64,000 bases of DNA, from assembly GCA_016490735.1 (NCBI GenBank), contig JAEMWC010000160.1:982501-1046500 (forward strand), given 5' to 3'. This DNA is from Pachyseris speciosa. Taxonomy: Eukaryota; Cnidaria; Anthozoa; Scleractinia; Pachyseridae. The notes below the pieces were generated by a model, which was not told the DNA's origin, did not search any database, and saw nothing but the letters and a program-made list of their open reading frames with translations. Both the position numbers and the translations under genes were made by a program. Below, one piece after another: positions 42,600-53,414 of the stretch (within the stretch, counting starts at the first letter, position 1; every line of letters begins with the position of its first letter).

Positions 42600-43912
42600 T
42601 AGAAGAGCCGGGCCGGTCCTGTAATAGATCTAACCAGCTATAAAATTCTAAACTAGAAAACGGTAAAAAACAAGCAAGGCTGGTTACACGGCTAGGAATA
42701 TATAAATTTAAACCTATATTTCGGGAGGCACAGCCTTCCTTCATCAGGGTGTTACATATTATGACCCTAAGATGAAACGACGTTACAATTTTAAAAAAGT
42801 TGTAGATGTAACATGATATTATAATAAAGGTAAACAATACAACGTAAAATAAAAAACGTTACAGTTTGAAAATTTGAAAAAAACGTAACATGAAAACAAA
42901 AAGAAAGGTTTTATATTTCTTCTTTTCTGTTGATTCCTAACGGTTCAAGAGTTTGACCTCTATCAATTAGATATGCTTCTCTGGTTCTTCGTACACCGTC
43001 ACGATTAGTTTGGATAGTTCTAGTGGAATTAGTTGCATGTCAGAAGCGTTGTGACCGTTAGAGAGAAAATATTCTGATACTGCAGTGGGTTTAGAGCTGT
43101 TGGTTTGTTTTTCGACTGTTCCACGATGTTCGTTGAAACGGTCCTTTATTCGTCGTTTAGTTTCGCCTATGTATTGTTTGTGACAGTGATTGCATTGTAC
43201 TATGTATATGACATTTTTGGAATTACTGTCAATGTGATATTTGATAAATCTAGTTTCGCCGGTCGAATGAAAAGTATAGGTTGTAAGTCCATCAGTTAGT
43301 TGCATGTTAAACAGTTGTGGCCACAGCGAAAGGCACCAAGGGGTTGATTATTTTTAGCAGGTTTACGTAGTTTAGCACTGACCAATAGATCGCTAAGATT
43401 GTTAGAACGTCGGAAAGCAACAAGAGGGGCACCCTTGAAAACGTCAACGCAGCGGAGAGATGAAGATAAAATGTTGAAGTGTTTGTGTATAATAGATGAT
43501 ACGGAGCGAATAGCTGGATAGTATGTCATGACAAGGGGTGCACGTGTAGGCTGGTCAGTATCGGAATTGCGTTGTTTGGGGGCAAGTGCTTCGGTACGTG
43601 AAATGTTGTAAACGCGTTGTATTTCGTTGTTGAGGAAAGAGAGATTGTACCCACGTTTGTTGAGATAAGACTTAAGTTCGTTAAGACGGAGTGCGAAAGT
43701 TTTGTCAGAAGAGCAGATGCGTCGAAGTCTGAGAGCTAAACTGAATGGAATAGTTCTTTTGCTGTGTCTGGGATGGCAAGAGGATTGTAACAAGTAGAGA
43801 TGTTTCTCAGTAGCCTTAGTGTAAAGATCAGTAGTGATTTTACCGTTGTTCAGTGACACGTTGACGTCCAGAAAGGGTATGGATGAGAAAGAATAATTGG
43901 AAGTAAATTTAA
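42600..43912 (-). pseudogene. 5'-truncated Penelope-like element with GIY-YIG endonuclease
   Basis: Two overlapping minus-strand frames: 43296-43859 (RT thumb and linker region: PLVMTYYPAIRSVSSIIHKH, then LGAFRCGHNCLTCN) and 42967-43305 (GIY-YIG domain: VIYIVQCNHCHKQYIGETKR, with the RIKDRFNEH segment after it and the SEYFLSNGH His position). They overlap by ten bases in different phases, so one frameshift separates them. RT palm and N-terminus are lost, because the element begins at about 43912, next to copy B. Downstream lies a hammerhead motif at 42718-42747. GIY-YIG cuts target DNA for PLE insertion. Confidence 0.8.
42710..42755 (-). ncRNA. Hammerhead ribozyme motif of the GIY-YIG PLE
   Basis: Minus strand CTGATGA (42747-42741), a stem GGAAGGC-TGT-GCCTCCC with one mismatch, and GAAAT (42722-42718). 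It is located just 3' of the coding region, as in other PLEs. Confidence 0.7.
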
Positions 43913-45382
43913 TTGAACAAAAACAAAACGAGAAAACGCAAAACTAATCTCTATATTTACTTCTATTTCAGATTTTATAGGCTGGATAGTACCTGCACAT
44001 CTTTTAAAATGATGATGACAAATTGTACAGAATTTTAGGAGAATCCGACTCAAGAATAAATATGCGCGGAGTGTGAAGATAAAAGAATAATAATAACTCC
44101 GCTCACATTTAACAAACATTAAACAGGGCCTTGTTTTTCCATTAACAAGCACTGCCACTGCTAAACGGCAGATTTTTAGTTTAACACATGTCATCTAACT
44201 TTTCATATATAATCAAATTAAGGAAGTTATCTCCTGGAATTTAAAAGCGGAATGAACTGATCACTACAGCTGCAAGTCCGTCTCTCTCAGTATTCTTGGA
44301 GTAAGCTGAATGACAACTTTTACTGAAACATTTATAGCCTATATCACGCTAGATTATTGCAAAACAACTGAGGAAAAAAAACAACAACAGTTTTTGGAAG
44401 GAATGGGAAACTTACCGTCCAAGGAGGCGGAAATAAGTCTCAAGGCCGACAAAGGCAAGAGGACCAAGAGAACGTTAAGTTGAAAAAAGTTATCCATGTC
44501 GGATGTCTTTAATCCCGACTAACTTCAGAACTGACTTCCCGAACTGAAGACGGGAAGTCAACCGTCATTAACATGTCATTTTCCTGACTCAAGTTATTAT
44601 TTAGTTTGCGGATACTATTATTTGACAGGCACCATGCAAAACTTTGGCAGGTACCAGTTTGACATGAGTTAATTTAATGAAGTAGCGCAGGTTGAACTCG
44701 CAAATGCTTTGTGTGTTCGCATCAAGAGAAAACTAGAACACATAACAAAGCGTCAACAAGCAGTATCTTCTCTGGTTAAACACACCAAAGCTAAATTCAT
44801 AATCAAATATATAATCAAACGCTATATTTTATTTTTTTTTCCATGAATTATGCCCGGTTTGGGGGGGGGGGGATACTCCCTATAATGGCCTATACGGGGA
44901 GGCTCCGCCCGAAAGGGGCACCTTTTTCACGTTTCAGGGAGATGAAAGGGTAGGAATTTCACGAGTAGAAGTATTTGAAAGGGTAGGGGAATCTGTCATT
45001 TAGGTATTCTAAGGGGAAATATTTCGAACACACGTACCTTATGACTGTCTTGTTTGAATTTATTGAAAATAACAAGAAGACTTCAGTCCATTTGTCAATG
45101 GAAGGTATACGAAAGGAGTACCTTTTCTGTTAAAAATGCTATATAAAAGGTCCGACTTCGGGACGGAGCCTCCTCGTGTTAAAATTTTTCTTAGTACTCC
45201 CCTTCCCCCCTCCCGGGGGGATTGTGCTCAAACGGTGCCTATCATATTCGAAGGAAATTAAATTTGAGCTACGGAAGTTTGTCAGCCAATTCGAATACAA
45301 CGATACAGTTCAGAGATGGTAGAATTTATTTATTGGTCGAAAACTGTCGAACAACTTTAAAATTCTGTAAAAAGATAAATAA

Positions 45383-45433
<51 letters not shown>

Positions 45434-46239
45434 TCGAAAGTTTATTTAATGCAAACTGCAGAATACAAAAGATGGTGGGCCTTCGAATGCTTGACATCCA
45501 CGAATACATGGTCATTTCGTTGATGGCTGTTAAATTCATTTTTCGGCTGACATAAGTCCTTTCTTGTACCTGTTTTAAAAGCATCTGACGCTATCTCTTT
45601 GGCTGCCAGGTTTGACTAATACAAATATGGAAATTGTCATACCGAGACAAACACCCGAAGCGTCCATGAACATATGAAGGTCGGCTTTGTTTTATAAGTT
45701 CATAGGAACAGTCACTTATCCGTGATATTTCGTACATAGCTGCAATGATCTTCTGTCCTCTTGCAGAAAATTGAGACACTTGACAGCTTTTTAGAGCTCA
45801 TTCAGTTTTTATATATAGGTTGACGCTTTCTCCTAAGCGCCAAGTGTTTAGGTAATTAACATTTTGTCATATGCGTACGCCAAGGTAGATTACGTACGTT
45901 AAACTCTATACCGAAAAAAAAAAAAAAAAAAAAAATCAGCAGTCGGTAGCATGACGGCAACACACAAATATTTTCATAAAAAACCGAAGAAATATATTTG
46001 CTTTTAAGTCAGTTGTATTCATTCATGAGTTATTTGACGTTTCAAATACATGTTTATTCCTCACATTAACAATATATAAATAAAGCTGTCTTCGAAGATT
46101 GGACTTAATGAATTAAAAATAAATGGTGAACTCACACAAGGCCTAATAGAACGGTTATTAGAACCTATATCACGCTAGATTACTGCAAAACAACTGAGGG
46201 AAAAAAAAAACAGTTTTTGGAAGGAATGGGAAACTTACC
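43913..46239. repeat. Duplicated unit, copy B (5' block missing)
   Basis: Begins GAACAAAAACAAAACGAG and runs parallel to copy A from 36480 on: exon-1 equivalent at 44416-44497, the ATACTCCC MITE, and the block to about 46150. A short extra piece (46162-46239) repeats the sequence just inside intron 1 and stops at the splice donor, where copy C starts. An (AAT)n run is at 45384-45431. Confidence 0.78.
44416..44497 (-). CDS. Signal-peptide exon, copy B (alternative or relic first exon)
   Basis: 82 nt like exon 1 of copy A, with [19 protein letters not shown] and donor ACG|GTAAGTT intact, phase 1. The Cys of copy A's ISACLDG is Ser here. No PAN exon lies between this and copy A's exon 1, so it can make protein only by splicing over 11 kb to exon 2. 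Confidence 0.5.
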
Positions 46240-46689
46240 GGATTTGAAGTTAATTGTGTCGGGCCCGAGGACTCTGAAATTTAACAGGCCCTAGGATTTT
46301 TGAAGTTCGTAACAGCAGAATGATGCGTGAGTTTTTATAGGTTTGTAGGAACGGGGAAGGTTAAAGTGACTAATATCAAATTAATTAGAGAAAAAGTTCG
46401 GAAATTTTCATCTTTCGGATAACTCTTTTATTTAATTTCTTGTTTACATATTATTTATTTCTAATTGAGTGACTCACTCAGAAGGAGCCTCAAAAAAGGT
46501 CTTTTAGGGCATTGTGAACGTATTCTTATCAAAACAATAAAAAAAAACAGGTATTTTGTGAAACTGAATATTCCTTCTGAGGGATGCTAAATTTCTGCCT
46601 TAAAAGCGTGGGCTTTTAAATGGCGTTTTGCCAAAGGAAACGGGAATTTAACGAGCCAAATTTCGAATTAACTTAAAACCGCGGGGTGG

Positions 46690-47022
46690 CTAATGGATTT
46701 TCAAATTTATGGTCGCATTAAGAGACTCCAGAATCCACATGTCGTAGCTGGTCTTTGGAGGAGTTAAGTTCGCACGTTTTCCAAGAATTGAGTTCTCATA
46801 AAGCTCAGCGTACACTTTGTATTCAATCCCCAAGTGTTTGTTTTCGCCAGTACCAATGCTACAATGGATGATGGTTTCAGACGAGTTTGTTTGTTTATGT
46901 GGCGTCCATATCTGAGAAAATTTACATTTAGGTGATCGAAGTTTTGTGGGAATCGATCTCACTTCGCATTGCCAATTTGCTCCCCGAAATCTTGAAAATG
47001 CTTTAAACTTGTCCTCTCGCAA
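46690..47022 (-). CDS. Hypothetical ORF in copy C, broken in copy A
   Basis: 110-codon frame downstream of the copy C signal exon ([19 protein letters not shown] start, then [17 protein letters not shown]). In copy A the same frame meets a stop near 36140 from a small deletion. I recognise no domain. It may be chance or a remnant exon. Confidence 0.2.
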   Translation of the reverse strand: MREDKFKAFSRFRGANWQCEVRSIPTKLRSPKCKFSQIWTPHKQTNSSETIIHCSIGTGENKHLGIEYKVYAELYENSILGKRANLTPPKTSYDMWILESLNATINLKIH

Positions 47023-47716
47023 GTTCTGTCGGAAAGTTCAAAATCTAACAAAAAATTGCATTCCCACTTGTGACGTTTTCTCTCCCACTTCTCTCCAACA
47101 AAACGAATTTGAAACACCTTTCATGATATATTCCTATTGCTTCTCCCGAGAAAATTATTTTGTGTCACGTCCCAAAGGTTTTGCCTGCTTGCAATTCACC
47201 GTACATGGTATGTGATGAACAAAACAAAACGAGAAAACACAACATTAATCTCTATATTTACTTCCATTTCAGATTTTGTAGGCTGGATTGTACCTGCACA
47301 TCTTTTAAAATGATGATGACAAATTGCACAGAAATTTAGGAGAATCCGACTCAAGAATAAATATGCGCGGAATGTGAAGATAAAAGAATAATAATAATAC
47401 CGCTCAAATTTAACAAACATTAAACAGGGCCTTGTTTTTCCATTAACAAACACTGCCACTGCTAAACGGCAGATTTTTGGTTTAACATATGTCATCTAAC
47501 TTTTCAGATATAATCAAATTAAGGAAGTTATCTCCTAGAGTTTAAAAGCGGAATGAACTGATCACTACAGCTGCAAGTCCGTCTCTCTCAGTATTCTTAG
47601 AGTAAGCTGAATGACAACTTTTACTGAAACATTTATAGCCTATATCACGCTAGATTACTGCAAAACAACTGAGGAAAAAAAACAACAACAGTTTTTGGAA
47701 AGAATGGGAAACTTAC

Positions 47717-47798
47717 CGTCCAAGGAGGCGGAAATAAGTCTCAAGGCCGGCAAAGGCAAGAGGACCAAGAGAACGTTAAGTTGAAAAAAGTTATCCAT
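47717..47798 (-). CDS. Signal-peptide exon, copy C (alternative or relic first exon)
   Basis: Same 82 nt, [19 protein letters not shown], donor intact and phase 1. It differs from copy B by one Ser-to-Pro change. The reading frame is preserved in all three copies, which is what one expects if they are used or recently duplicated. Confidence 0.5.
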
Positions 47799-48174
47799 GT
47801 CGGATGTCTTTAATCCAGACTAACTTCAAAACTGACTTGCCGAACTGAAGACGGGAAGTCAAACGTCATTAACTTTTATTTTCCTGACTCAAGGGATTAT
47901 TTAGTTTGCGGATAATTTGACAGGCACAAGGCAAAACTTTGGCAGGTACCAGTTTGACATGAGTTAATTTAATGAAGTAGCGCAGGTTGAACTCGCAAAT
48001 GCTTCGTGTGTTCGCATCAAGAGAAAACTAGAACACATAACAAAGCGTCCACAAGCAGCATCTTCTCTAGTTAAACACATCAAAGCTAAATTCGTAATCA
48101 AATATATCATCAAACGCTATATTATATATTTTTTTCCCCATGAATTATGCCCGGGGAGGGGGGGGGGGGGATAC

Positions 48175-49534
48175 TGTACGGGTCCGCAAATGATCCCAGG
48201 ACCGCAAATGATCCCGGACCGCAAATGATCCCCAAATTGCACCGCAAATGATCCCGGACCGAAAATGATCCCCGTATTGCACCATGTTGGACCGCAAATG
48301 ATCCCGAACAAAAAATAAGGAATGGCATAGATGGTGAAATGGTATGGATTGGGAATTGGCATGAATTGCGATTATTTTTTAAAAACAAATCTCTAAATCA
48401 TGGCTCACAACTATCATCATCTGATTAATTTTAAAAAGGTATACGTGGTCACACAATTTGTGCACCTGATGTGAAGCAGTCAATCAGTGTTATCACACCA
48501 GGATCCAAACCTATGTCGTTTTTCCTTCCGTCTTTATAGATCTTTGTGTTTGTTCTTATCTTTAGTAACTCCAAGAACGTTCACAAATGATACCAATGAA
48601 ATAAGAACAAGACAGTTTAGCCATATTTTCCGAACGCGTGGGAGTCACAGCTCACACAACGGTGACAAGTTTCGAATGATCTTTGACTCCTGCTCCGATT
48701 TCAACCACATCACCGCGTTTCTCGCCTGCCACAGGCCAGTCGGCTGATCCCATGAATGTGAGAAAGAAACACTTCTAGTATTCTGGGTACAATTTTAAAT
48801 GAGTGCTCAGTGAACAAAAGACTTTTATTTCAAAAGATAACGAAATCAACTGCGGATTTTTTCAGTTATTCCTTTACGGGTATGTGTGTATTTTAATTCT
48901 CCGTTGTATTTGTGATTATACATTTGAATTATACTAGCCTGGGACCAGGCTCCGCAGTGGGGTTAAGGAGCGAAAAGAAGGAACGTGGCCAAAAAAATAA
49001 TCGGCGAGCAAAGCGAGCCGAGCGGGGGACTGGCGGCTCGCTTCGCTCGCCGATTTTTTTCGCCACGATCCTTCTTTTCGCTCCTTTAAAATCCCACTGC
49101 GGAGCCTGTTTCCAGGCTAATTTATACATGCTGGATTTTCACTGAAATCGGGCACGTGCACCGAAGCGTTGATCATATACCCGACAGAAGTTAAATCTGA
49201 TTAAGCATGTTCTTGAACATCCTGGGATGTACAGTACAATAAACAGAAGACATGAAGAGAAACTCGCAGTCCACGATCGCAACAAGTATCTTTTTACTGT
49301 ACTATGCAGCTGGCGTCCTGAAATCAACAAACAGACAGAACGTCACGCAAGATCACAGATTTTCCACTAAAAACAAAAAAAAAAACTATAGAATAATTCT
49401 CATAAAATGAAAAACGTGTTTTTTGTGTGTCATTTTTATATCAATCCATGCCACTCCTTATGTTTTGCTCGGGATCATTTGCGGTCCATTTTGGGGATCA
49501 TTTGCGGTCCGGGAATCATTTGCGGACCCGTACA
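48175..49534. mobile_element. 1.36 kb DNA element with CCGCAAATGATCCC subterminal repeats
   Basis: Inverted ends TGTACGGGTCCGCAAATGAT on both sides, flanked by ATAC (48171-48174 and 49535-49538). The uninserted site ATACTCCC is seen in copies A (37557) and B (44870). The left end has about six GACCGCAAATGATCCC-type units, the right end three to four in opposite orientation. No transposase was seen; the frames at 48117-48388 are made by the repeats. Confidence 0.8.
48935..49119. mobile_element. 185 bp hairpin MITE inside the 1.36 kb element
   Basis: TAGCCTGGGACCAGGCTCCG on the left pairs with the right end CGGAGCCTGTTTCCAGGCTA. The middle is palindromic around GGCGAGCAAAGCGAGCC and GGCTCGCTTCGCTCGCC. 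No clear target duplication. Confidence 0.65.
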
Positions 49535-50114
49535 ATACTCCTTATAATGGCCTATACGGGGAGGCTCCGCCCGAAAGGGGTACCTTTTTCACGTTTCAGG
49601 GAGATGAAAGGGTAGGAATTTCACGAGTCGAAGTATTTGAAACGGTAGGGAAATCTGTCATTTAGGCATTGAAAGGGGAAGTATTTCGAACACACGTACC
49701 TTATGACTGTCTTGTTTGAATTTATTGAAAATAACAAGAAAACTTCAGTCTTCCTTTACGTATACGAAAGGGGTACCATTTGTCAATGGAAGTTATACGA
49801 AAGGGGTACTTTTTCTGTTAAAAATGGTATATAAAAGGTCCGACTTCGGGACGGAGCCTCCTCGTGTTAAAATTTTTCTTAGTACTCCCCTGCCCCCCTC
49901 CTGGGGGGATTGTGCTCAAACGGTGCCATTTCTTTGCATGATATCATAGGCGAAGGAAATTAAATTTAAGCTACGGAAGTTTGTCAGCCAATTCGAATAC
50001 AACAATACAGTTCAGAGATGGTAGAATTTATTTATTGGTCGAAAACTTTCGCATTAGAATATATCTTTACAAATTTAAAATTTTGCAAAAAAAAAAAATA
50101 ATAATAATAATAAT

Positions 50115-50340
50115 AGGGCCTTTTACACTAGAGAAAATAAGGCGCGGCTTACTCTGGCCACGGCTTACATAAGACGCGAACACTCCGTATAAATGGTACA
50201 AAATCTACGTTCACGGCTTTCTCAAGCTGCGGCTTATCCTGGCCTAGGAGTTTTTACTCGTATAAATGGTTCCTTTCGCGTCTTATGTGAGCCGAGGCCA
50301 GAGTAAGCCGTGGCTTATTTTCCCTCGTATAAACAGCCCT
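50115..50340. mobile_element. MITE with AGGGCC termini inside an (AAT)n run
   Basis: Left end AGGGCCTTTTACACTAG and the right end in reverse complement AGGGCTGTTTATACGAG, with matching GGCTTACTCTGGCC blocks inside. Absent from copies A and B. Flanks are AAT on both sides, but a microsatellite hides the exact duplication. Confidence 0.65.
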
Positions 50341-50532
50341 AATAATTCGAAAGCTTATTCAATGCAAACTGCAGAATACACAAGTTAGTGGACCTTAGAA
50401 TTCTTGACATCCACTAATACATGGTCATTTCGTTGATGGCTGTTAAATTCATTTTTCGGCTGACGTAAGTCCTTTCTTGTACCTGTTTTAAAAGCATCTG
50501 ACGCTGTCTCTTTAGCTGAAAGATTTGACTAA

Positions 50533-50931
50533 GGCCCTGTTCTCACTAAGACGAAAATTTGAGTTTGGCGTTTGGAAAAAAAATGAAAATTTTGTAATCA
50601 CCAATTTTTTGTTGTCGTAATCCTGTTCGCACATGAAGATGCGAATTTTTTAGTGACAGATGGCTCTAATGCAAGGCAACCGCAAAAACCGCACTGAAGG
50701 AGTCCGTCATCAATTTGATGACCCAATGACGGATGGATGTCAGCGAACAAATGATTTTCTCGCATGACAAAATTTTTACAGCCTCCAAAGCTAGTCGACG
50801 GAATCTTTGAAGTTTCGTTGCGCTTGCAAAAATTTTGTTGGGTGCAAAAAATCGTTCGCACTAGAAAAGGCTTCGCGTTGACAGATTTTTTTGGCAAATC
50901 AAACAAAATTTCGCGTAGTGCGAACAGGCCC
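50533..50931. mobile_element. PIF/Harbinger-like MITE with proven empty site
   Basis: Inverted ends GGCCCTGTTCTCACTAAG and GGGCCTGTTCGCACTACG, flanked by TAA (50530-50532 and 50932-50934). The paralogous sites at about 38316 and 45616 read TTTGACTAATACAAATATGG without insertion, so the TAA duplication is directly shown. Confidence 0.88.
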
Positions 50932-51926
50932 TAATACAAATATGGAAATTATCATACCAAGACAATTACACCCGAAGCGTCCTTGAACATATGAAGGTCG
51001 GCTTTGTTTAATAAGTTCATAGGAACAGTCACTTATCCGTGACATTTCGTACATAGCTTCAATGATCTTCTTTCCTCTTGCAGAAAATTGAGACACCTGA
51101 CAGCTTTTTAGAGCTCATTCAGCCTTTATATTTAGGTTGACGCCTTCTCCTAAGCGCCAGGTGTTTAGGTAATTAACATTTTGTCATACTCGTACGCCAA
51201 GGTAGATCACGTACGTTAAACTCTATACCGAAAAAAAAAAAAAAAAAAAAAAAAATCAGCAGTCGTAGCATGACGGCAACACACACAAATTTTCATCAAA
51301 AGCGAAGAAATAGATTTGCTTTTAAGTCAGTTGTATTTATTCATGAGATATTTCACATTTCAAATACATATTTATTCCATAAATTAACAATATACAAAGA
51401 AAGCTGTCTTCTAAGATTGGACTTAAGGAATTAAAAATATATGGTTAACTCACTCAAGGCCTTAGAACCGTTATTATTATGTTTAAAGGACTGGCATGAT
51501 ATCCTAAGCTGTTGAGAAAACTCGTGAATGATTTATTGCTAGTTCCTGACTAACGCGTTACAAACTAAATTGTGTCATTACATTTTCGGAAAATTCAGAG
51601 CAATTACTTAGATTCAAGCGAAAAATCGCTTATTTTAACAAATAAAATTGCTATATCAGTCGGAATCATTAATTTGAACCAAGGAATGTTGAAGTTTCAA
51701 CGGAAAACATTAAAGATTTGCAGAAAAGTACACTTGCATTTTGAAAATCGCGCCTTTATACAGGAGTGAATTTTATTTATTAACTCGGAATCTTAAAATC
51801 GTGCTAAAACTTAGAAGAAGGAATTCTTATTTTACTCGGAAGCGCAAATTTTCTCAGCACAAATCAATGGTTTCACTTAATGCAGATTTTCCTAATTTTG
51901 GAAGCGCTTAAAAACCAATTGACCCT

Positions 51927-52505
51927 TCCGAATTTCGGAAGCCCGTAATAACGCCAAGACGTTTCCGAATTTCGGAAGCCCCTAATATAACACCAAGAGG
52001 GTTCCGAATTTTCGGAACCCACTAACAACATCAAGAAAGTTTCCGAATTTCGGAAGCCCCTACCAACGCCAAGGCGTTTCCGAATTTCGGAAGCTCCTAA
52101 TAACACCAAGACGTTCCGAATTTCTGAAGCCCTTACCAACACCAAGCCGTTCCGAATTTCGGAAGCGCCTACCTGCACCAAGCCTTTTCCGAATTTCGGA
52201 AGCCCCTAATAACGCCAAGCCGTTTCCGAATTTCGGAAGCCTCTACCTGCACCAAGACGTTTCCGAATTTCGGAAGCCCTTAATAACGCCAAGACGTTTC
52301 CGAATTTCGGAAGCCCTTACCAACACCAAGACGTTTCCGAATTTCGGAAGCCCTTACCAACACCAAGCCGTTTCCGAATTTCGGAAGCCCCTATCTGCAC
52401 CAAGACGTTTCCGAATTTCGGAAACCCCTAATAACGCCAAGACGTTTCCGAATTTCGGAAGCCCCTATTAACACTAAGACCGGTTTCAGAATTTCGGAAC
52501 ACGGA
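51927..52505. repeat. Left subterminal minisatellite, ~37 bp units
   Basis: About fifteen units of the type TTTCCGAATTTCGGAAGCCC followed by CTAATAACGCCAAGACG or CTACCTGCACCAAGACG. Each unit centres on the near-palindrome TTCCGAATTTCGGAA. Not a CRISPR array: the spacers are versions of one another. Confidence 0.9.
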
Positions 52506-52901
52506 CTATGAGTTCCCCAAATATGTTACAGAGTATTTATCCTCCGGTTATGATCGGAATAAATTGATTTGGTGTTGAAAATATATCTGAAAATAAAATC
52601 AAATACCACCGGCTCGAAATTTACTCGAAAGTTGATGTAAACGGGATTCCAGATCCCGAATGAAGGTACACACGAAAAATGTCAAAAGACTGCTGAATTA
52701 CCGTATTTCGACACCTTCAGCTACCGTATGTATTAACTGCTCACGGAAATCTTTTTTTGGAAATTTTCTTTTGCTAATTGCTACATTAATTATTCGTCTA
52801 ATCAACAAGAGCAAAACTTTTTTATCCCCGAGCGTTTACAGTAACCTGAACTTACGCCTCATTTCACACACGCACGATTGTTCGTTGAACTGAAAAGAAT
52901 A

Positions 52902-53086
52902 GACCTTTTTCATAATGGCGGACGATTTTAATTATTCTTTTGTATAATTATGTGTTAATTAGCCCTACACTAACCTCACTTCAATGAAAAAATTCTATTG
53001 AATTTTGCACATGCTGACGAGGCTAGTAGGGCTCATTATCATAAGAATAAAAGAATAATTTGTCGGGCGCCATTATGAAAAGGGTC
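52902..53086. mobile_element. MITE with TA target (Tc1/mariner-like)
   Basis: GACCTTTTTCATAATGGCG on the left faces CGCCATTATGAAAAGGGTC on the right, flanked by TA (52900-52901 and 53087-53088). Inner AATTATTCTTTT pairs with AAAAGAATAATT. Confidence 0.75.
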
Positions 53087-53094
53087 TATACCAT

Positions 53095-53414
53095 GTAAAA
53101 ATCTAGCCTAGACAACCAAAGTTATAATAAAAGAAAGTTCACATACAGGCAAATGTTAATACTCACCAGAGGTCGCGGTCTTGTCAAATACTTCAATTTC
53201 GGGTTCCGAGTCTGAACTGACAAAGATCGTTCGTTGATCGTTCGACTGTCTTGAGGAGCAGAAGCAGTTTCCTTGATTGGAATACTATGACATAAATTAG
53301 TGCAAGAACTCGAACACGTATCATCAAAACTATCGTCTGAAATATTTCAAGCGAAGCAGTGGAGATATCAGGAATGTTTGATGGGCTATTCGACAGTTCC
53401 ATTTCGAACAACCC
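53095..53414 (-). pseudogene. Interrupted minus-strand coding remnant (possible CXC-type Cys-rich segment)
   Basis: If the 53415-57441 insertion and one target copy are removed, a minus-strand frame crosses the site. It comes from about 57545, reads CGCSCRRGC near 57460, and continues KWNCR at 53400. The Cys spacing looks like the start of a CXC (tesmin-like) repeat. Nearer to 53170, another frame reads CHSIPIKETASAPQDSRT and ends at CTG|GTGAGTA, a possible donor. Evidence is weak. Confidence 0.25.

Larger units (their letters stand above)
46240..51546. repeat. Duplicated unit, copy C (complete, with three later insertions)
   Basis: Begins GATTTGAAGTTAATTGTGTC as in copy A and follows the same order to CCTGAC. 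Inserted later: 48175-49534, 50115-50340 and 50533-50931, each absent from copies A and B. Its continuation after TGACTA is found at 63319. Confidence 0.8.

Noticed and set aside
36435..47495. ~100-codon frame shared by the three duplicated units (36435, 43850 and 47196, minus)
   Set aside because: Similarity is explained by DNA duplication. It contains a homopolymer-derived Phe run in copy A and no known domain, and it lies in the first intron.
48117..48388. Frames with repeated GIICGP and GSFAV phrases
   Set aside because: Made by the CCGCAAATGATCCC repeats.
51927..52505. Regular ~37 bp repeats that could suggest a CRISPR array
   Set aside because: The intervening bases are variants of one sequence, not unique spacers. 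The context is eukaryotic and there are no cas genes.
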